Shown here: positions 47,326-59,639 of the stretch, piece by piece | How the letters are laid out: every line of letters starts with the position of its first letter | Position numbering within the stretch: the stretch's first letter is position 1 | Assembly (NCBI GenBank): GCA_003254925.1 | Contig: QANZ01050626.1 | Coordinates: forward strand, 71,438-135,437 | Direction: 5' to 3' | Length of the DNA: 64,000 nt | DNA from: Chamaecrista fasciculata | Taxonomy: Eukaryota > Streptophyta > Magnoliopsida > Fabales > Fabaceae | Program-made: the position numbers and the translations under genes | Notes under the pieces: generated by a model | Databases searched by the model: none | What the model was told of the DNA's origin: nothing | Seen by the model: the letters and a program-made list of their open reading frames with translations, nothing else

Positions 47326-49169
47326 ATGAGTCTATGACAAAAGCCAAATCATCTTGTACATTACATGAGCATAGTACTTGACAAACCCAACATTCAAAAC
47401 AGACTCAATGTTACTATGTATGTACTTTCATGTGTCTATACTTTCATATGTATGTAACTACCGTTGAAACCAAAACTGATCATCCTGTATATTCTTGTTC
47501 TGTTGCACTTGCCATCTGATATGCTATCTGCCTCTACAAATCAATCAGATCGCCCTCAACATCGGGCACATAATGGATTATTCTTAAAATAACTTTATAA
47601 TAAAGATAATATTAATAACGAACTTTACATAACTTCTTTTTATATTTTCAAATATTGTTGTGCTGAAACACGCTTTATATATAGTGGAAAAAGAGAAGGT
47701 TCTTGAATAATGGCCATTATCGTTGAACCTAGGAGAAAGAAAGAAAGACCCAAGTTGATTTTCATCCATTATCTTCCGTTAAATCCACTTCACTCATATT
47801 TGTCATGTCATCATTCAACTCAGTATGTCAGATCATCTTTAATGGAATAAAAAATGGATGCAAATCAGCTTGGGACCAACGATGGGACGTTACAGAAGTT
47901 ATGATATCAAAATTGCAACAAAAAAATGTTATGGGACCAAATTGAGACCTTTGTCAAAGTTATGAGACCATGTCATAGCTGATTGGGAGCTCACCCTCTC
48001 TTGTTCTTGAACTTCATGAACCTAGGGTTCACTTGAAGTTTTGATTTTTGCCAAATCTTCCATATTTCTTTGATTTGATCTTGATAGAACTAATTGGTGA
48101 TTTTAATTAATGTTTATCATTTGATTCAAGTTTGGAAGCAAATTCATGGACTTAGTTTAGGTTAGGATTGACATAACTTTTCAAGTATAGAATTAGAGAA
48201 CTAATGAATAAGATATAATTATTCAGCTCTGTTATTCAGTCTAAGTGGGTTAACAATTATAACATTTCAAATATGTGTTCATTTGTGCTAAATCGAATGT
48301 ATTTTTCTTCTTTTTAAAGGAGGTTCTTAACATATAGTACTAACAAGTGCCATGATTCCACAAATGTTTTTTTCTTCTAAAGTTTTGATTTAAAAATTTC
48401 AATACTAAAAATAAAAAACAATCTATTTGAAACTTTTTTGCATAATATCTACAAACATTATTTAAAATTGCTATATTGAAACCTAATTAAATTAATATTT
48501 TTAAACCTTTTCATTAAAATTTTGAATTTATCTTTTATAAACTGATATTCAACTTAATTATTGAAATATGTTAAATAATTAAATAATATTTTCATTTAAT
48601 ATTATATTATTATATATCCTCTATACTATATTATATAGTATTTGAATTTGAATTTTTTATCATTGATATAATGATATAAAATGCTACAAGAAATAAATTA
48701 AATTTTGATATAATGATATCGTACCGTATATAAATTAAATTTTGATATAAAATNNNNNNNNNNNNNNNNNNNNNNGTATTTTTTTTTTTTTTTGAACTGA
48801 CCTCCAGTATCTTCAATATCAATACAATAGTGGAGTTACAATGCTATCAATGTTTTAAAAGGTATGTAAATATTATTTAAAATTTATGTAACAAAAACAT
48901 TAAATATAATTAATTATCTAGGGAAAATATACAAATTTAAATACTTGAGTTAAACAAAATTAGAAAGAATAAATGTTATTTTATATTCATTTAGTCCATA
49001 TATTGACTATTTAACTTTACACACCATTTGATATTTTCTATCAATTCAGATATTTTTTAGTTGGTCCATGTACATTGTTAGGAAATTTTGGAAAAAAATG
49101 GAGAACTCATAAAAATTTTGAAATTGCATTCATAATTTTACAAGGTGTGTATAAAGCAAATTTTTTTTA
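47326..49169. other. AT-rich intergenic DNA with a sequence gap
   Basis: No gene recognised. 48360-48750 is extremely AT-rich and runs into 22 Ns at 48754-48775, with a long T-run just after, consistent with a difficult-to-assemble tract. Confidence 0.5.
48754..48775. other. Assembly gap (22 N)
   Basis: Undetermined bases between an AT-rich repeat (TTTTGATATAA occurs twice in the preceding 60 bp) and a poly-T run. True length unknown. Confidence 0.95.
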
Positions 49170-49649
49170 GGCAAAAGACCCTTTCGTGCTCTTACCGTTT
49201 GCGTGCATTTTCAGTTACGCCCCTAGGCCCTAACGTTTCATTTGTGTTAGTTGTGACCCCAATGTGAAACGTTAGTTTCAATTATGTGTGTGTATAAAAA
49301 ATAAATCAATGCTGATGTGTCAATTTTTTTACTTATGTGTCCATTTTTTTTTTCTGAATTGAACATGTGGCAAGATGACTGGATAAATAAAACATCCCTG
49401 ATAAATGCCATGGTGGATAAAAAATAAATCAAGGGTGTTTTATTTATCCAGTCATCTTGCCACATGTTCAATTCAGAAAAACAAATTGACACATAAGTAA
49501 ACAAAAAGTGACACATCAACATTGAGTCAAAATTGGGGGCATAATTGAAACTAACGTTTCATATTGGGGGCACAACTGACACAAATGAAACGTTAGGGGC
49601 ATAACAGAAAATGCACGCAAACGTTAGGGGCACGAAAGGGTCTTTTGCC
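49170..49649. mobile_element. Non-autonomous MULE, 480 bp
   Basis: The ends GGCAAAAGACCCTTTCGTGC and GCACGAAAGGGTCTTTTGCC are perfect inverted repeats, and the arms pair almost to the centre (TGTGGCAAGATGACTGGATA / inverse). Flanks TTTTTTTTA / TTCTTTTTA match 8 of 9. Same termini as the Pack-MULE at 50074. Confidence 0.8.
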
Positions 49650-49734
49650 TTCTTTTTATAAAGGAAATACACATAATTAAATTAAATTAAAAAAAATAAA
49701 ATAACCACTCACTCCTGAATTTGACCTAGTGACC

Positions 49735-49970
49735 ACATTGACAATTGTAATATTTCAGGGACTAATCAGTTGACTCAATGTAAATTCAGGAATCAAATAA
49801 TAGGTTTTCTCTTTCTTTTTTAATATTACTAAAAAATTAATGTTATTACATATATATTACTTTTTAAAAAAAGAAAAATTAGGATCTTACAATCCTTAAT
49901 CTGATCTTCGATTCGATCTATCTTGTACTCCTTCCAATCGTTAATAAGACCCCGATCTTGATTACTTTAG
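49735..49970. repeat. Second copy of the right half of the 45382-46026 element
   Basis: ATAGGTTTTCTCTTTCTTTT followed by AATATTACTAAAAAATTAAT and the GATCTTACA...CCCGATCTTGATTAC end match 45875-46022. The left half is missing. Confidence 0.75.
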
Positions 49971-50073
49971 TTATACCTAATAGTGGATATTTAATATCCA
50001 ATATTTAGTGTGCGGTACTTTAGAATGAAAAATTTTATATATTTATTAAAAAAATATTACAATATATTATATT

Positions 50074-52176
50074 GGCAAAACACCCTTTCATACCCCTAAA
50101 GTTTGCAGTGATTTTCAGTTATGCCCCTAACGTTTCATTTTGTTCAGGCGTGCCCTCAATGTGAAACTAACGTTTCAATTATGCCCCCAATTTTGATTAA
50201 ATGCCCATGTGGCAATTTTTTTTTACTTATGTGTCATTTTTTTGTCTGACTTGAATATGTGGCATGATGACTAGACATTCCTATTTTTTTTTTTCCACCG
50301 TGGCATGATGACTGGATTTACATTTTTGAACATAAAAATTGAGTAAACTAGCAAATCAGTCCCTGGATTTACATTTTTCATCATCTTCATTCATTTTAGT
50401 CCCAAATCCTCAAAATAAAATTGTAAAGTGTCCCAAAACTCTTCCAAACATTTCAATTTAGTCCTTAAAAGTATTAAAAACCCTAAAACCTAAACTCTAA
50501 ACCTTAAAACTATAAACCCTAAACCCTAAACTCTAAAATTCTAAACCCTAAAACCCTAAACCCTAAAAAATCTAATTTGAGCAATTAGGTCCCTCACCCA
50601 TTCTTATCCCATTATTCTCAATTCCCCCTCTTTTCATCATCTTCATTCATTTTAGTCCCAAATCCTCAAAATAAAATTGTAAAGTGTCCCAAAACTCTTC
50701 CAAACATTCTAATTTAGTCCTTAAAAATATTAAAAACCCTAAACCCCAAAACCCAAAACCCCAAAACTCCAAACCCCAAACTTCAAACCCCAAATCCCTA
50801 AACTTTAAAACTTATTTTTTTCTTTAATCTTCATCTTCATCTTCTCTTCTCATACTAAATTTTTTTGTTTCTAATCTTCATATTTAGATTAAAATTTTTG
50901 TTTCTAGTTTTCATCTTCATCTTCATGGCGGGTGAGGTCGACGAAGGCGGCGAGGTCGGTGACGGAGAAGGGGTTAGTTGGGATAACGGAGAGAGAGTGG
51001 GCGGCGCGTGAGGTGAGGGCGCGGAGGAAGGAGGAAGCGAGGCATTGGGTGGGGTGGCCGTCGGAGGGAGAGATGGTGTGGAGGATCCAGAGGATTTGTT
51101 GGGCGAGTGTGACGTCATTGGATTCGATGGCGGTTGCGCAGTGAAGAAGGAGTTGTTCAATCATGCAATTGTTAGCGTCATTACTACTACCAAGTGGTGG
51201 TTTCTTCCATGTGGGGAATTTATTAACCCATGGAGAAGGAGAATTGGAATTGGAAGGTAGTGTTGGTGTGAATTGCGTCATTGATTAAGTTAGCTATGAG
51301 ATGAGAGAGTAGTGATATGAAGATGAAATGATGAAGATGAAGATGAAAATTAGAAACAAAAATTTTAATCTGAAAATATGAAGATTAGAAACAAAAAAAA
51401 TTAGTATGAAAAGAGAAGATGAAGATGAAGATTAAAGAAAAAAAATAAGTTTTAAAGTTTAGGGATTTGGGGTTTGAAGTTTGGGGTTTGGAGTTTTGGG
51501 GTTTAGGGTTTTGGGGTTTAGGGTTTTTAATATTTTTAAGGACTAAATTAGAATGTTTGGAAGAGTTTTGGAACACTTTACAATTTTATTTTGACGATTT
51601 GGGACTAAAATGAATAAAGATGGTGAAAAGAGGAGGAATTGAGAATAATGAGATAAGAATGAGTGAGTGACCTAATTGCTCAAATTAGATTTTTTAGGGT
51701 TTAGGGTTTAGAATTTTAGAGTTTAGGGTTTAGGGTTTATAGTTTTAAGGTTTAGAGTTTAGGTTTTAGGGTTTTTAATACTTTTAAGGACTAAATTGAA
51801 ATTTTTAGAAGAGTTTTGGGACACTTTACAATTTTATTTTGAGGATTTGGGACTAAAATGAATGAAGATGATGAAAAATGTAAATCCAGGGACTGATTTG
51901 CTAGTTTACTCAATTTTTATGTTCAAAAATGTAAATCCAGTCATCATGCCACGGTGGAAAAAAAATAGGAATGTCCAGTCATCATGCCACGTATTCAAGT
52001 GAGACCAAAAAAATGACACATAAGTACAAAAAAATTGTCACATGGGCATTGAGTCAAAATTGGGGGCATAATTGAAACGTTAGTTTCACATTGAGGGCAA
52101 GCCTGAACAAAATGAAACGTTAGGGGCATAACTGAAAATCACTGCAAACGTTAGGGGCACGAAAGGGTGTTTTGCC
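50074..52176. mobile_element. Pack-MULE, 2.1 kb, ~850-bp inverted arms, perfect 9-bp duplication
   Basis: It begins GGCAAAACACCCTTTC and ends GAAAGGGTGTTTTGCC. TATTATATT flanks both sides (50065-50073, 52177-52185). The left arm (50074 to about 50927) and the right arm (about 51330-52176) are near-perfect inverted copies, including clusters of CCCTAAA/TTTAGGG-like repeats. The ~400-bp centre is unique and GC-richer and encodes a GRAS-protein fragment. No transposase, so movement would need an autonomous MULE elsewhere. Confidence 0.9.
50928..51281 (-). pseudogene. Captured GRAS gene fragment (SCARECROW-LIKE 32 type) in the Pack-MULE
   Basis: Minus-strand reading begins MTQFTPTLPSNSNS and runs through CMIEQLLLHCATAIESNDVT, LAQQILWILHTISPSDG, QCLASSFLRALTSRAA and LAAFVDLTR. 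This is the N terminus and first part of the GRAS domain (leucine-rich repeat I) of SCL32-like transcription regulators. After FVDLTR, where the family would continue PWHRFG, the frame enters the arm and ends HEDEDEN-stop (frame 50904-51281). About 30-50 bp upstream of the ATG also look like captured leader. VHIID, PFYRE and SAW parts are absent, so no functional factor can be made; a short peptide or regulatory RNA is conceivable. Confidence 0.75.
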
Positions 52177-52633
52177 TATTATATTTAATCTATATCAACC
52201 ATCAAGTATCAAATACCCTACATAGGTTGCATTTGTCTAATACCGGATGAATGATAATGTTTCGAGTGAATATTATTAGGTATCTAAAATAACTCTATCA
52301 ATTTTCATTCCTATATGTGAGCCCTCCAAATTAATAAAATGCATTTTCGATGCAATTTGAAAAGAATAAACCACATTAAATCTTTTTAAAATGTAATTAA
52401 GTTATACCTTTTTTTTTCTTATTTTAAAAGTCACACCTAATTCTCCTAACTTTAATATATATTACAATTTTTCCTTTTTAATTTATTTTCAGTAAACAAA
52501 ACTAGTCCATTTTTTCTTGTAAAATATACATTATTTATTTTCAAAAGAGAATTAAAACACTTGATGATACTGTTGCAAATGGGAGACGATCGGATGAATA
52601 CCTCCAAGAAGACTTACAAGAGATTAGAGCTAT

Positions 52634-52966
52634 GCTAGGAAGCATGGACACTGATATGGACACGGGACACGACACAGACACGGATACAGCGACACGCTAG
52701 ATTCTCAAAATTACGCGACACGATACGACATATATTTATATATAAAAATAATTAAATATTCATAATTTTTAATGAAAAATTTAAAAATTACAAGTTTTAT
52801 TCATAATATATGTCATATGTATTATTATTTTCTCTTAAATGTCATGTTAAAGTCACAAAAAATTGATTTATATTTTAAAATTTATGAATATGTGTCGTGT
52901 CAGTATCGTACGGGTGTCGGACACCGACACGTGTCCAACACGGCGACACGCCCTCAAAATGAAGTC
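52634..52966. mobile_element. MITE, family A (GACACG-rich termini)
   Basis: It starts CTAGGAAGCATGGACACTG and has GACACG-rich arms (GACACGGGACACGACACAG; GACACCGACACGTGTCC on the right) around an AT-rich centre. The right end is shortened relative to 16790-16930. The direct repeats ACACGAC and the inverted GTGTCG support a terminal-inverted-repeat element. Confidence 0.6.
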
Positions 52967-53503
52967 ATTGAGTTGTTTGAAGAAAGTGATAGGCAGTAGG
53001 TGAGAGAGGGAACATATGTATATCTTATTGGAGCAGGAAAAGCTCTTAAATATACAAATTATAGTGATAGTTAGACAGCTAAAATCATTATAATGAATAA
53101 GGATAGAGACAAAAACCTTTTAAGTGGGTCCCTTATCAACACTTTATTGCATGGTTAGGAAAATCGGACCGGACCGGTCGGACCGCGAATCGCTGGCCAG
53201 TCCGGTCCGAGTCGCAGAGAAAACCAGCCATGCAGAGAACCGGACGAAAACCGCTCGAACCGGCGTTGAACCGGCAAAACCGCCATGAACCGGCGGTTTG
53301 AGGGGTTCGGCCGGTTCAAGCGAAACATTTTTTTCCTTTTTTTCCCTTAAAACGGCGTCATTTCACCTCTTTTTTTAAAAAAAAAAAAAAATCTGATATA
53401 CTTGAGTCTTCGCGTTTTCCTCTCCCATTTGCCAAAATTGCATCTTCTTCTACCCTAGTCCCTAGCCGACACCACCGTTCTCCCATGACGCCACCGTGTT
53501 CGC

Positions 53504-53737
53504 CGTCTGCGGTGTTCGCCGTCGTCTGTTGCCTCGTCTGTGTTCGCCATCGTCTCCTCTTCGCCGTCGTGTTTCCTCCTCACGGTTTGTCTCCTCTTCA
53601 CCGCTGCAAAGCCGTTCTCGCCTGCTGTGTTCGTCGTCTGTGGTGTTCGTCGTCGTCTGCTGCCTCGTCTGTGTTCGCCATCGTCTCCTCTTCGCCGCCG
53701 TGTTTCATCCTCACGGTTTGTCTCCTCTTCGCCATCG
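53504..53737. repeat. 131-bp tandem duplication in the hAT leader
   Basis: GGTGTTCGCCGTCGTCTG at 53511 recurs as GGTGTTCGTCGTCGTCTG at 53642, followed in both by TGCCTCGTCTGTGTTCGCCA and the CTCACGGTTTGTCTCCTCTT block. The GC-rich stretch is open in several frames only because of the repeat. Confidence 0.85.
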
Positions 53738-54193
53738 TCTGCTAATTTTTTAGTGTTTTTGGCGGATTTGTAGTGTTAAATACTTAAATGTTAATGCTTA
53801 AATTTGTGATGTTTAGTTGAAATTGGCTGATTTGTAGTTTAAATTTGTCTCCTCCTCACGGTTTGTGATGTTAATTCATATTAATTTGTCTTATTATGTG
53901 ATTAATTAGTTTGTAGGGAAACTAATTAGATCTTCAAGTTTTCAATTAATGTTTAGTGCAAATATTTGAGCTAGTTTCTGAATTAGGATTAGCTATTTTA
54001 TATTGTGTTTGACTGATTTCTAGTGTTATAATGTGATTTACTAATTTGCTCAACTAATTAGATGTTCAACTAATTTGTAGTGCAAATATTTGATTGACTT
54101 TCTGAATTTGGAGAATTAACTAATTTAGTACTACTTGCATTTGTAAATGGTTTATGATTATTGATGAAATTATAAATGATTAGGGTGTCTACC

Positions 54194-56769
54194 ATGGATG
54201 CTCAAGGTCAAGGAGATAGTTCTGCCACACCTAATCCAACACCTAATAGTGCTACTACAAAATCATCACAAAAACAAACTATAGAAGCAGAACCCTCTTC
54301 AGGACTTCGTGGAAAGACTGATCCTGGATGGGAGCATTTTGCTCTAAAAAAGGAAGGAAAAACTAATGTTTATACTTGTCTCCATTGTTTGTGCTCTTAT
54401 AGAGGAGGGGGTATAAACAGAATGAAGCAACATTTGGCTGGTGTAACAAGGAATATTGCTTCTTGTAAAAAAGTTTCTCATGATGTTCGACATAAAATGC
54501 TAGAGTCATTGAACGAAGTGAGACAAAAGAAGCCAGATACAATTCTTGGTGAAGCATACAATGGTGGTGGAGAAGTTGAGCAAGATGTTCAAGAAATTGA
54601 AACTTCATCTCAATCGAGAACAATATTGGGGAAGAGAAAATGTAATGCTCTTCAGAGTTATTTTTCTCCAAGAACAACTCCTGGCTCCCAACCATCTTTG
54701 AAGAGTGTCTTACGTGGTAAAGAAGCACATCAGAAAGCTAAGAAAGCACTTGCTAGATGGTGGTACAATTCTTGTATTGCATTTAATGCTTGTCAGACAC
54801 CTTACTTTCAAGAAGCTTTGGATGCAGTTGCTGCCGTTGGGACTGGGTTTAAAGCTCCAACTTTTTATGAATTGAGAGTTAATTTGTTGGGAGATGTTAA
54901 GAAGGATTGTGAGTTACTTGTTGAATCACAACGAAAAGAGTGGGCTGCAACTGGGTGTACAATCATGGCTGATGGTTGGACTGATCAAAGACAAAGGACT
55001 TTAATAAACTTTTTAGTTTATTGTCCTACAAGTTTAACATTTGTGAAATCTGTTGATGCCTCCGATGTGGTAAAAGATGCGAAAAACTTATTTAATTTGT
55101 TTAGTGAAGTTATTGAGTGGGTTGGACCTGATAATGTTGTTCATGTAGTGACTGATAATGCAGCTAATTATGTAGCAGCTGGTAAGTTGATACATGAAAA
55201 GTATGAGCATATTTTCTGGTCACCATGTGCTTCACATTGTATAAATCTTCTCTTGAAGGATATTGGGAGTATGCCTCATGTGGCGGACCTTGCATCAAAG
55301 GCTTCCAAGATAACTGTTTTTGTGTACAACCATATGGTCTTTCTCTCGTGGCTTCGGAAAAGGAAAGATTGGAAGGAAATTGTGCGTCCAGGACCCACTC
55401 GGTTTTCTACCACTTTCATTACATTGAAAAGCCTTTGTGATCATAAGCAAGATTTGCAAGCATTGGTTATAGACAAGCACTTCACTAATCACAAGTTAGC
55501 AAAGACAGCGGTCGGTAAAGTTGTTAGTGCTATCATAATGGACAATAAGTTTTGGAATGATTGTCTAGTTATGGTCAAAGTTGCAGCTCCTATTATCCGT
55601 TTGCTGAGAATTGTTGATTCAGATGAAAGGCCTTCTATGGGCTATGTTTATGAAGGTATGCGAAGGATAAAGAAATCAATTAAGGAGTTGTATAAAAGGA
55701 AGAAGCACTTGTACAAGCCTTACACAAACATCATTAATGCTCGATGGGATAAGCATTTGAAGCGTGAACTTCATGCATCAGCATATTTTTTGAATCGCAC
55801 TTTGATCTATGATGAAAACTTTAAAGACAAGAGTAGCATCTCGGAATCACTAGTTGATGTGTTAGAGGTTAAATCCATTTGCCCTAACCTATCAAGAGGC
55901 CTTAAAGAGATGACTATATATCAGGAGCGCAAAGGAAGTTTTAGTAGACCAAGTGCTTTAGAGGTGGCAAAGACAACTCGACCTGGTAAGTACTAATATT
56001 GATATTCAAATTTTATTTAATTGAGTTATGAACTTATGATTATTATTGACTTATTGTTTGATTGAATAATTATGTAGATATATGGTGGAAAATATTTGGA
56101 GGTAGTGCTCCAATATTGCAAAAGTTGGCAATTCGTCTTCTTAGCCAAACATCATCATCTTCGGGATGTGAACGAAATTGGAGTCTTTTTTATCGTATTT
56201 ATACAAAGTGGAGGAATCGACTTGAACATCAAAGGCTATGTGATCATGTTTTTGTTACTTATAATCTGCGGTTGAGGAATAGGTATGTAAACATTTGTTA
56301 TTGAATCTTAAATGACTTCAACATTATTGTTATTAAATGTTTGTATGAACTCTTATTGTTTTGTTTAGGGTAAAAGACAAGCTGAAATCTTATGATCCTA
56401 TTGATTATGAGTGTCTTGACCAAGTTGATATTTGGATCAATGAGGAGGCTCCTCCTGAGTTGAATGATGAGGATCTTAACATTGAGAATGTGATTTATGA
56501 TCCTAATCATGCAACTCCAATAATTGAAGAAGTTCAACTAGCAATAGTTGATGAAGGTTAATATTTTATAAACTTTGAGTATTATGCAAAAGTTTTGAGA
56601 TTTTAAAAATTATATTTAGGGAAATTTATTCTTGATTTATCTTGTTATTTAATTAGGTGGTGAAGATGAACAACCAATATTGGAGCTTTTTGGTAGTGGA
56701 GCTCATTCTGCTGAAGATAGTGATGATGAAGTTGATGTTGATGCCGTTAATGAAAATGATTGTTATTAA
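54194..56769 (+). CDS. hAT transposase (BED finger, RNase H-like core, hAT dimerisation domain)
   Basis: Exons: 54194-55985, 56078-56282, 56369-56556, 56657-56769; all GT/AG and in phase, 765 aa. ATG 54194 (ACCATGG context) is preferred over 54176, because TTAG at 54182 may be an acceptor of a leader intron. A BED zinc finger (CLHC ... MKQHLAG ... CKKV) lies in the first ~100 residues. The RNase H-like core has MADGWTD and VVTDNAANY, holding the two conserved Asp residues, and the CASHCINLLLKDI motif. The C terminus has SSSGCERNWSLFYRIYTKWR followed by NRLEHQRLCDHVFVTYNLRLR, the dimerisation domain. The last exons are acidic. No stop or frameshift is seen, so it may be functional. Confidence 0.88.
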
Positions 56770-57078
56770 ATTTGACTATGTTTTTGCTAGTTTATGAAAC
56801 TTGGCTTGATGACATTGTTGGTTTATTATGTTTATGAAACTTGGCTTGATGACATTGTTGGTTTATTATGGTTTATTAAATTTCCCTCTTGTGTTTGTTT
56901 GATTATGTTTAGTAATTTTTTATTTTGTTGGTCTATTATTTAGTAATATATTATTTATTAATTTATTTATTTAATGAACGGTCCGACCCCAGTTGAACTC
57001 CGGTTGGACCATTGAACCTTGAACCCCTCCCTCGGCCAGTTCAATGTCCGGTCCGGTTTTAATAACCTTGCTTTATTG

Positions 57079-59500
57079 AGATGATTGTTATATTTGAAGT
57101 AAAATTAACATACATCGAAAATTCGGACCGATCATTGATTTAAATAAGAGCTTAAGTTGACGGGTCACCGGTTGAACCGCTGGGTTACTAAAAGTCCAGT
57201 TGGTCCAGTCAAATAAGAAAAGTAACATATATATATTTACACATACATCAATCAAACAAATTTCTTGTACATATACTAAGTCATAAGAAATCAAATTTAA
57301 ACATGAAATTGATTAGAAATTGTCATCTTTTGATGAAAAGAAAATAAATATTAAAAATTCAAACAAATATTCACACTTTCATATATTATAAAAAACAAAT
57401 CAGTATTTATAAATACATAAAATAGAAGCTAAAGAGTACAAGAAAAAAAAAATTGAATTGTGGTAGAAGTAAAAAGCAATATATAAGGCTCCTTTAAGGC
57501 TTTAAAATTTGCTATTCACCCTCTTTTGATTCAGCATATCATTATAAAATTATTTGATTCAGTTGATTTAATTGACCGTTGACATATATTTTGATTATAA
57601 TTAAAATAATAATAATAGAAAAAGTCTCGGCCAAGTAGTTATACCTCGATGAAAATTATAAGAGGCCCTTTTTCTAAGAAGCAACCAAAACTCACATTGT
57701 ATCTCATTTTAGTGCAATTGGGGTGACCATCAATTCTAAATTGACAAGGAATCTTAATGTTAAAGTCACAACTTAAACCAATTTGTGGGAGACAACGCAA
57801 CACTTGCGTTTCAATTTTTTTTTTAAGTCTGAGTCAAATTGACTGGCAGGTTGACAGTTCAAACTCAGACAGACAAGTTAACTCAGAAAAAATTTGGATC
57901 AAATGCAATTTAATCCAATTAGGGTGACTGGTTCACCGAACCTCAGACGGTCCAAGTCAGATTTTTGTACTATGAAAATTAATGTTAATGTCAGAGTTTA
58001 ACATTAATAGCCTTTGCAGTCAAATTCCGAATAAACTCGCAATCTTAGATTGTGTAGAAAATTTACTTCTTTAACAAAAAATTAGGGGTGAATCAAACCC
58101 GGCCCAGTCACTTTGAGTCGGGCCGTCTCTAGCTCTTTTAGGCTCGGCCCGGCCCGAAGTATATCCATTATTTAATTTTTTTTCTTTATATATATTTATA
58201 TTTTTTTATAAAATATTCTCTTTTATTGTAAAAAATATACATGTATTATTATTTTTGCTAATTGTATATTAAAAAAATGCATAAAACATATACTTAATCT
58301 CAATCAAATTAATATTTTTTTAACAAATAAATCAAATTAAATATTTTTAATAATAAAAACATCACTAAAGTGATTCAAAATTAATTTTTTAAAATTAATT
58401 TTTTGATCAATATATACAAGCTAAAAAAACATATAAATAACATAAGTAAATATATATATAAAATTTTTTAATGTTGAAGTATAATGTTGAAAGAGCTTGA
58501 GTGCAATTACCCAAAAAGAAAAAGTATATCAAGTTTCACTTAGTTAAACTGAACATGAAAAGAAATTAGTGGAATTAATTGAAGATATCATTCAGTTAAA
58601 CTCACTTAGGATGAGCAATGACTCCAACCTGATATTTATTGAGCTGTCCTCTTTAACAGCAAAAAGCCAAAAACGCACACAAGCAAAAGAAACATGGTGG
58701 TTAACCATAGCAAGTACACCACTAAATTAATCATGGTGGACCAACAATAGCTTGGTGTAAAGTTCTCGGTGAGCTTGCACCATAAAAAAAAAAAGATTGG
58801 GTTTGATCTCTAGACTAAATATTGTTAAGAGAGTTTTAAATTATTCGCTCCTCAATTCGAATGGGATTAATTTTTACCTAAATCATTCATAGAGAGAAAA
58901 AGAAGAAACTCATAGTTTACTCAAAAAATTAATCATGGTGGTCATGCATAACTCTTCATCCCTTCAGAATTTTGTCCCCGAAGGCAACCTCAGGCATGGT
59001 TTAATCCTTCTAGTTTGCTTCTGACTCACCAGTATTATCATGCGGCTTCGTTGATCAAGGGCACATTGACACGAAGAATTCAGATGAGAAAATTTATTTT
59101 TAATCTTTACATATTAAAAATACACTCTTTTTTTTTTTACAAACATAAATTATTTAATCCATACACCAAAAAATATATTTATAATATTTAAGAATTCAAT
59201 CCCAATTTTGTGATAAATTTAAAGACCAAAAACCAAGTTTACTCAAATCTAGATAGTTTAACATTTGAAATCTACATCAAGATTCCCCATTACAAAATTT
59301 CACCATCCAGTGATGCAAAGATGTCAACCATATACTTCTAGACAAATATACAGTGCAGAACTACTATGAATGATAGAGGAGTGAGAGAGTGACAGATATG
59401 AAATTCCTTTGGCATGAAATACCCCAAGTACAACTGTACAAGACATTAGATTATTTATATTGATTCATCCATTGTCTTTTCTCAGTTGTACACTGTTAGG
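57079..59500. other. AT-rich intergenic DNA
   Basis: 57130-57220 carries GGGTCACCGGTTGAACC, a hAT-like subterminal motif of another decayed element. 58090-58160 has GGCCCGGCCCGAAG, also hAT-like. 58740-58870 has TTGGTGTAAAG...GGGTTTGATCTC, perhaps a decayed tRNA-derived SINE. No gene recognised. Confidence 0.45.
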
Positions 59501-59639
59501 GCGTTTATAAAGAGATTAACTTAAAACAAGTTACAAATTTTTGGAATTAAACCAAACATTTCAAAAGTTCAAAAACTAAAACAACGCTAGTATAATCTAA
59601 AGACCGAAATGTTAATGCACTCTTTCTAGCATTCAGGCA

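Larger units (their letters stand above)
53150..57070 (+). mobile_element. Apparently complete autonomous hAT transposon, 3.9 kb
   Basis: CTTTATTG lies on both sides (53142-53149, 57071-57078), a perfect 8-bp hAT duplication. Termini CATGGTTAGGAAAATCGG and (reverse complement) CAAGGTTATTAAAACCGG match 14 of 18. Subterminal regions are dense in CCGGTCCGG/GAACCGG motifs, likely transposase binding sites. It contains one uninterrupted 4-exon transposase gene. Confidence 0.9.

Noticed and set aside
53485-53773. Three overlapping plus-strand frames rich in Cys/Ser/Val in the hAT leader
   Set aside because: All three frames are open because of the GC-rich 131-bp tandem duplication, and none has a domain.
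54363-54728. 121-aa minus-strand frame
   Set aside because: Antisense of the hAT transposase first exon.
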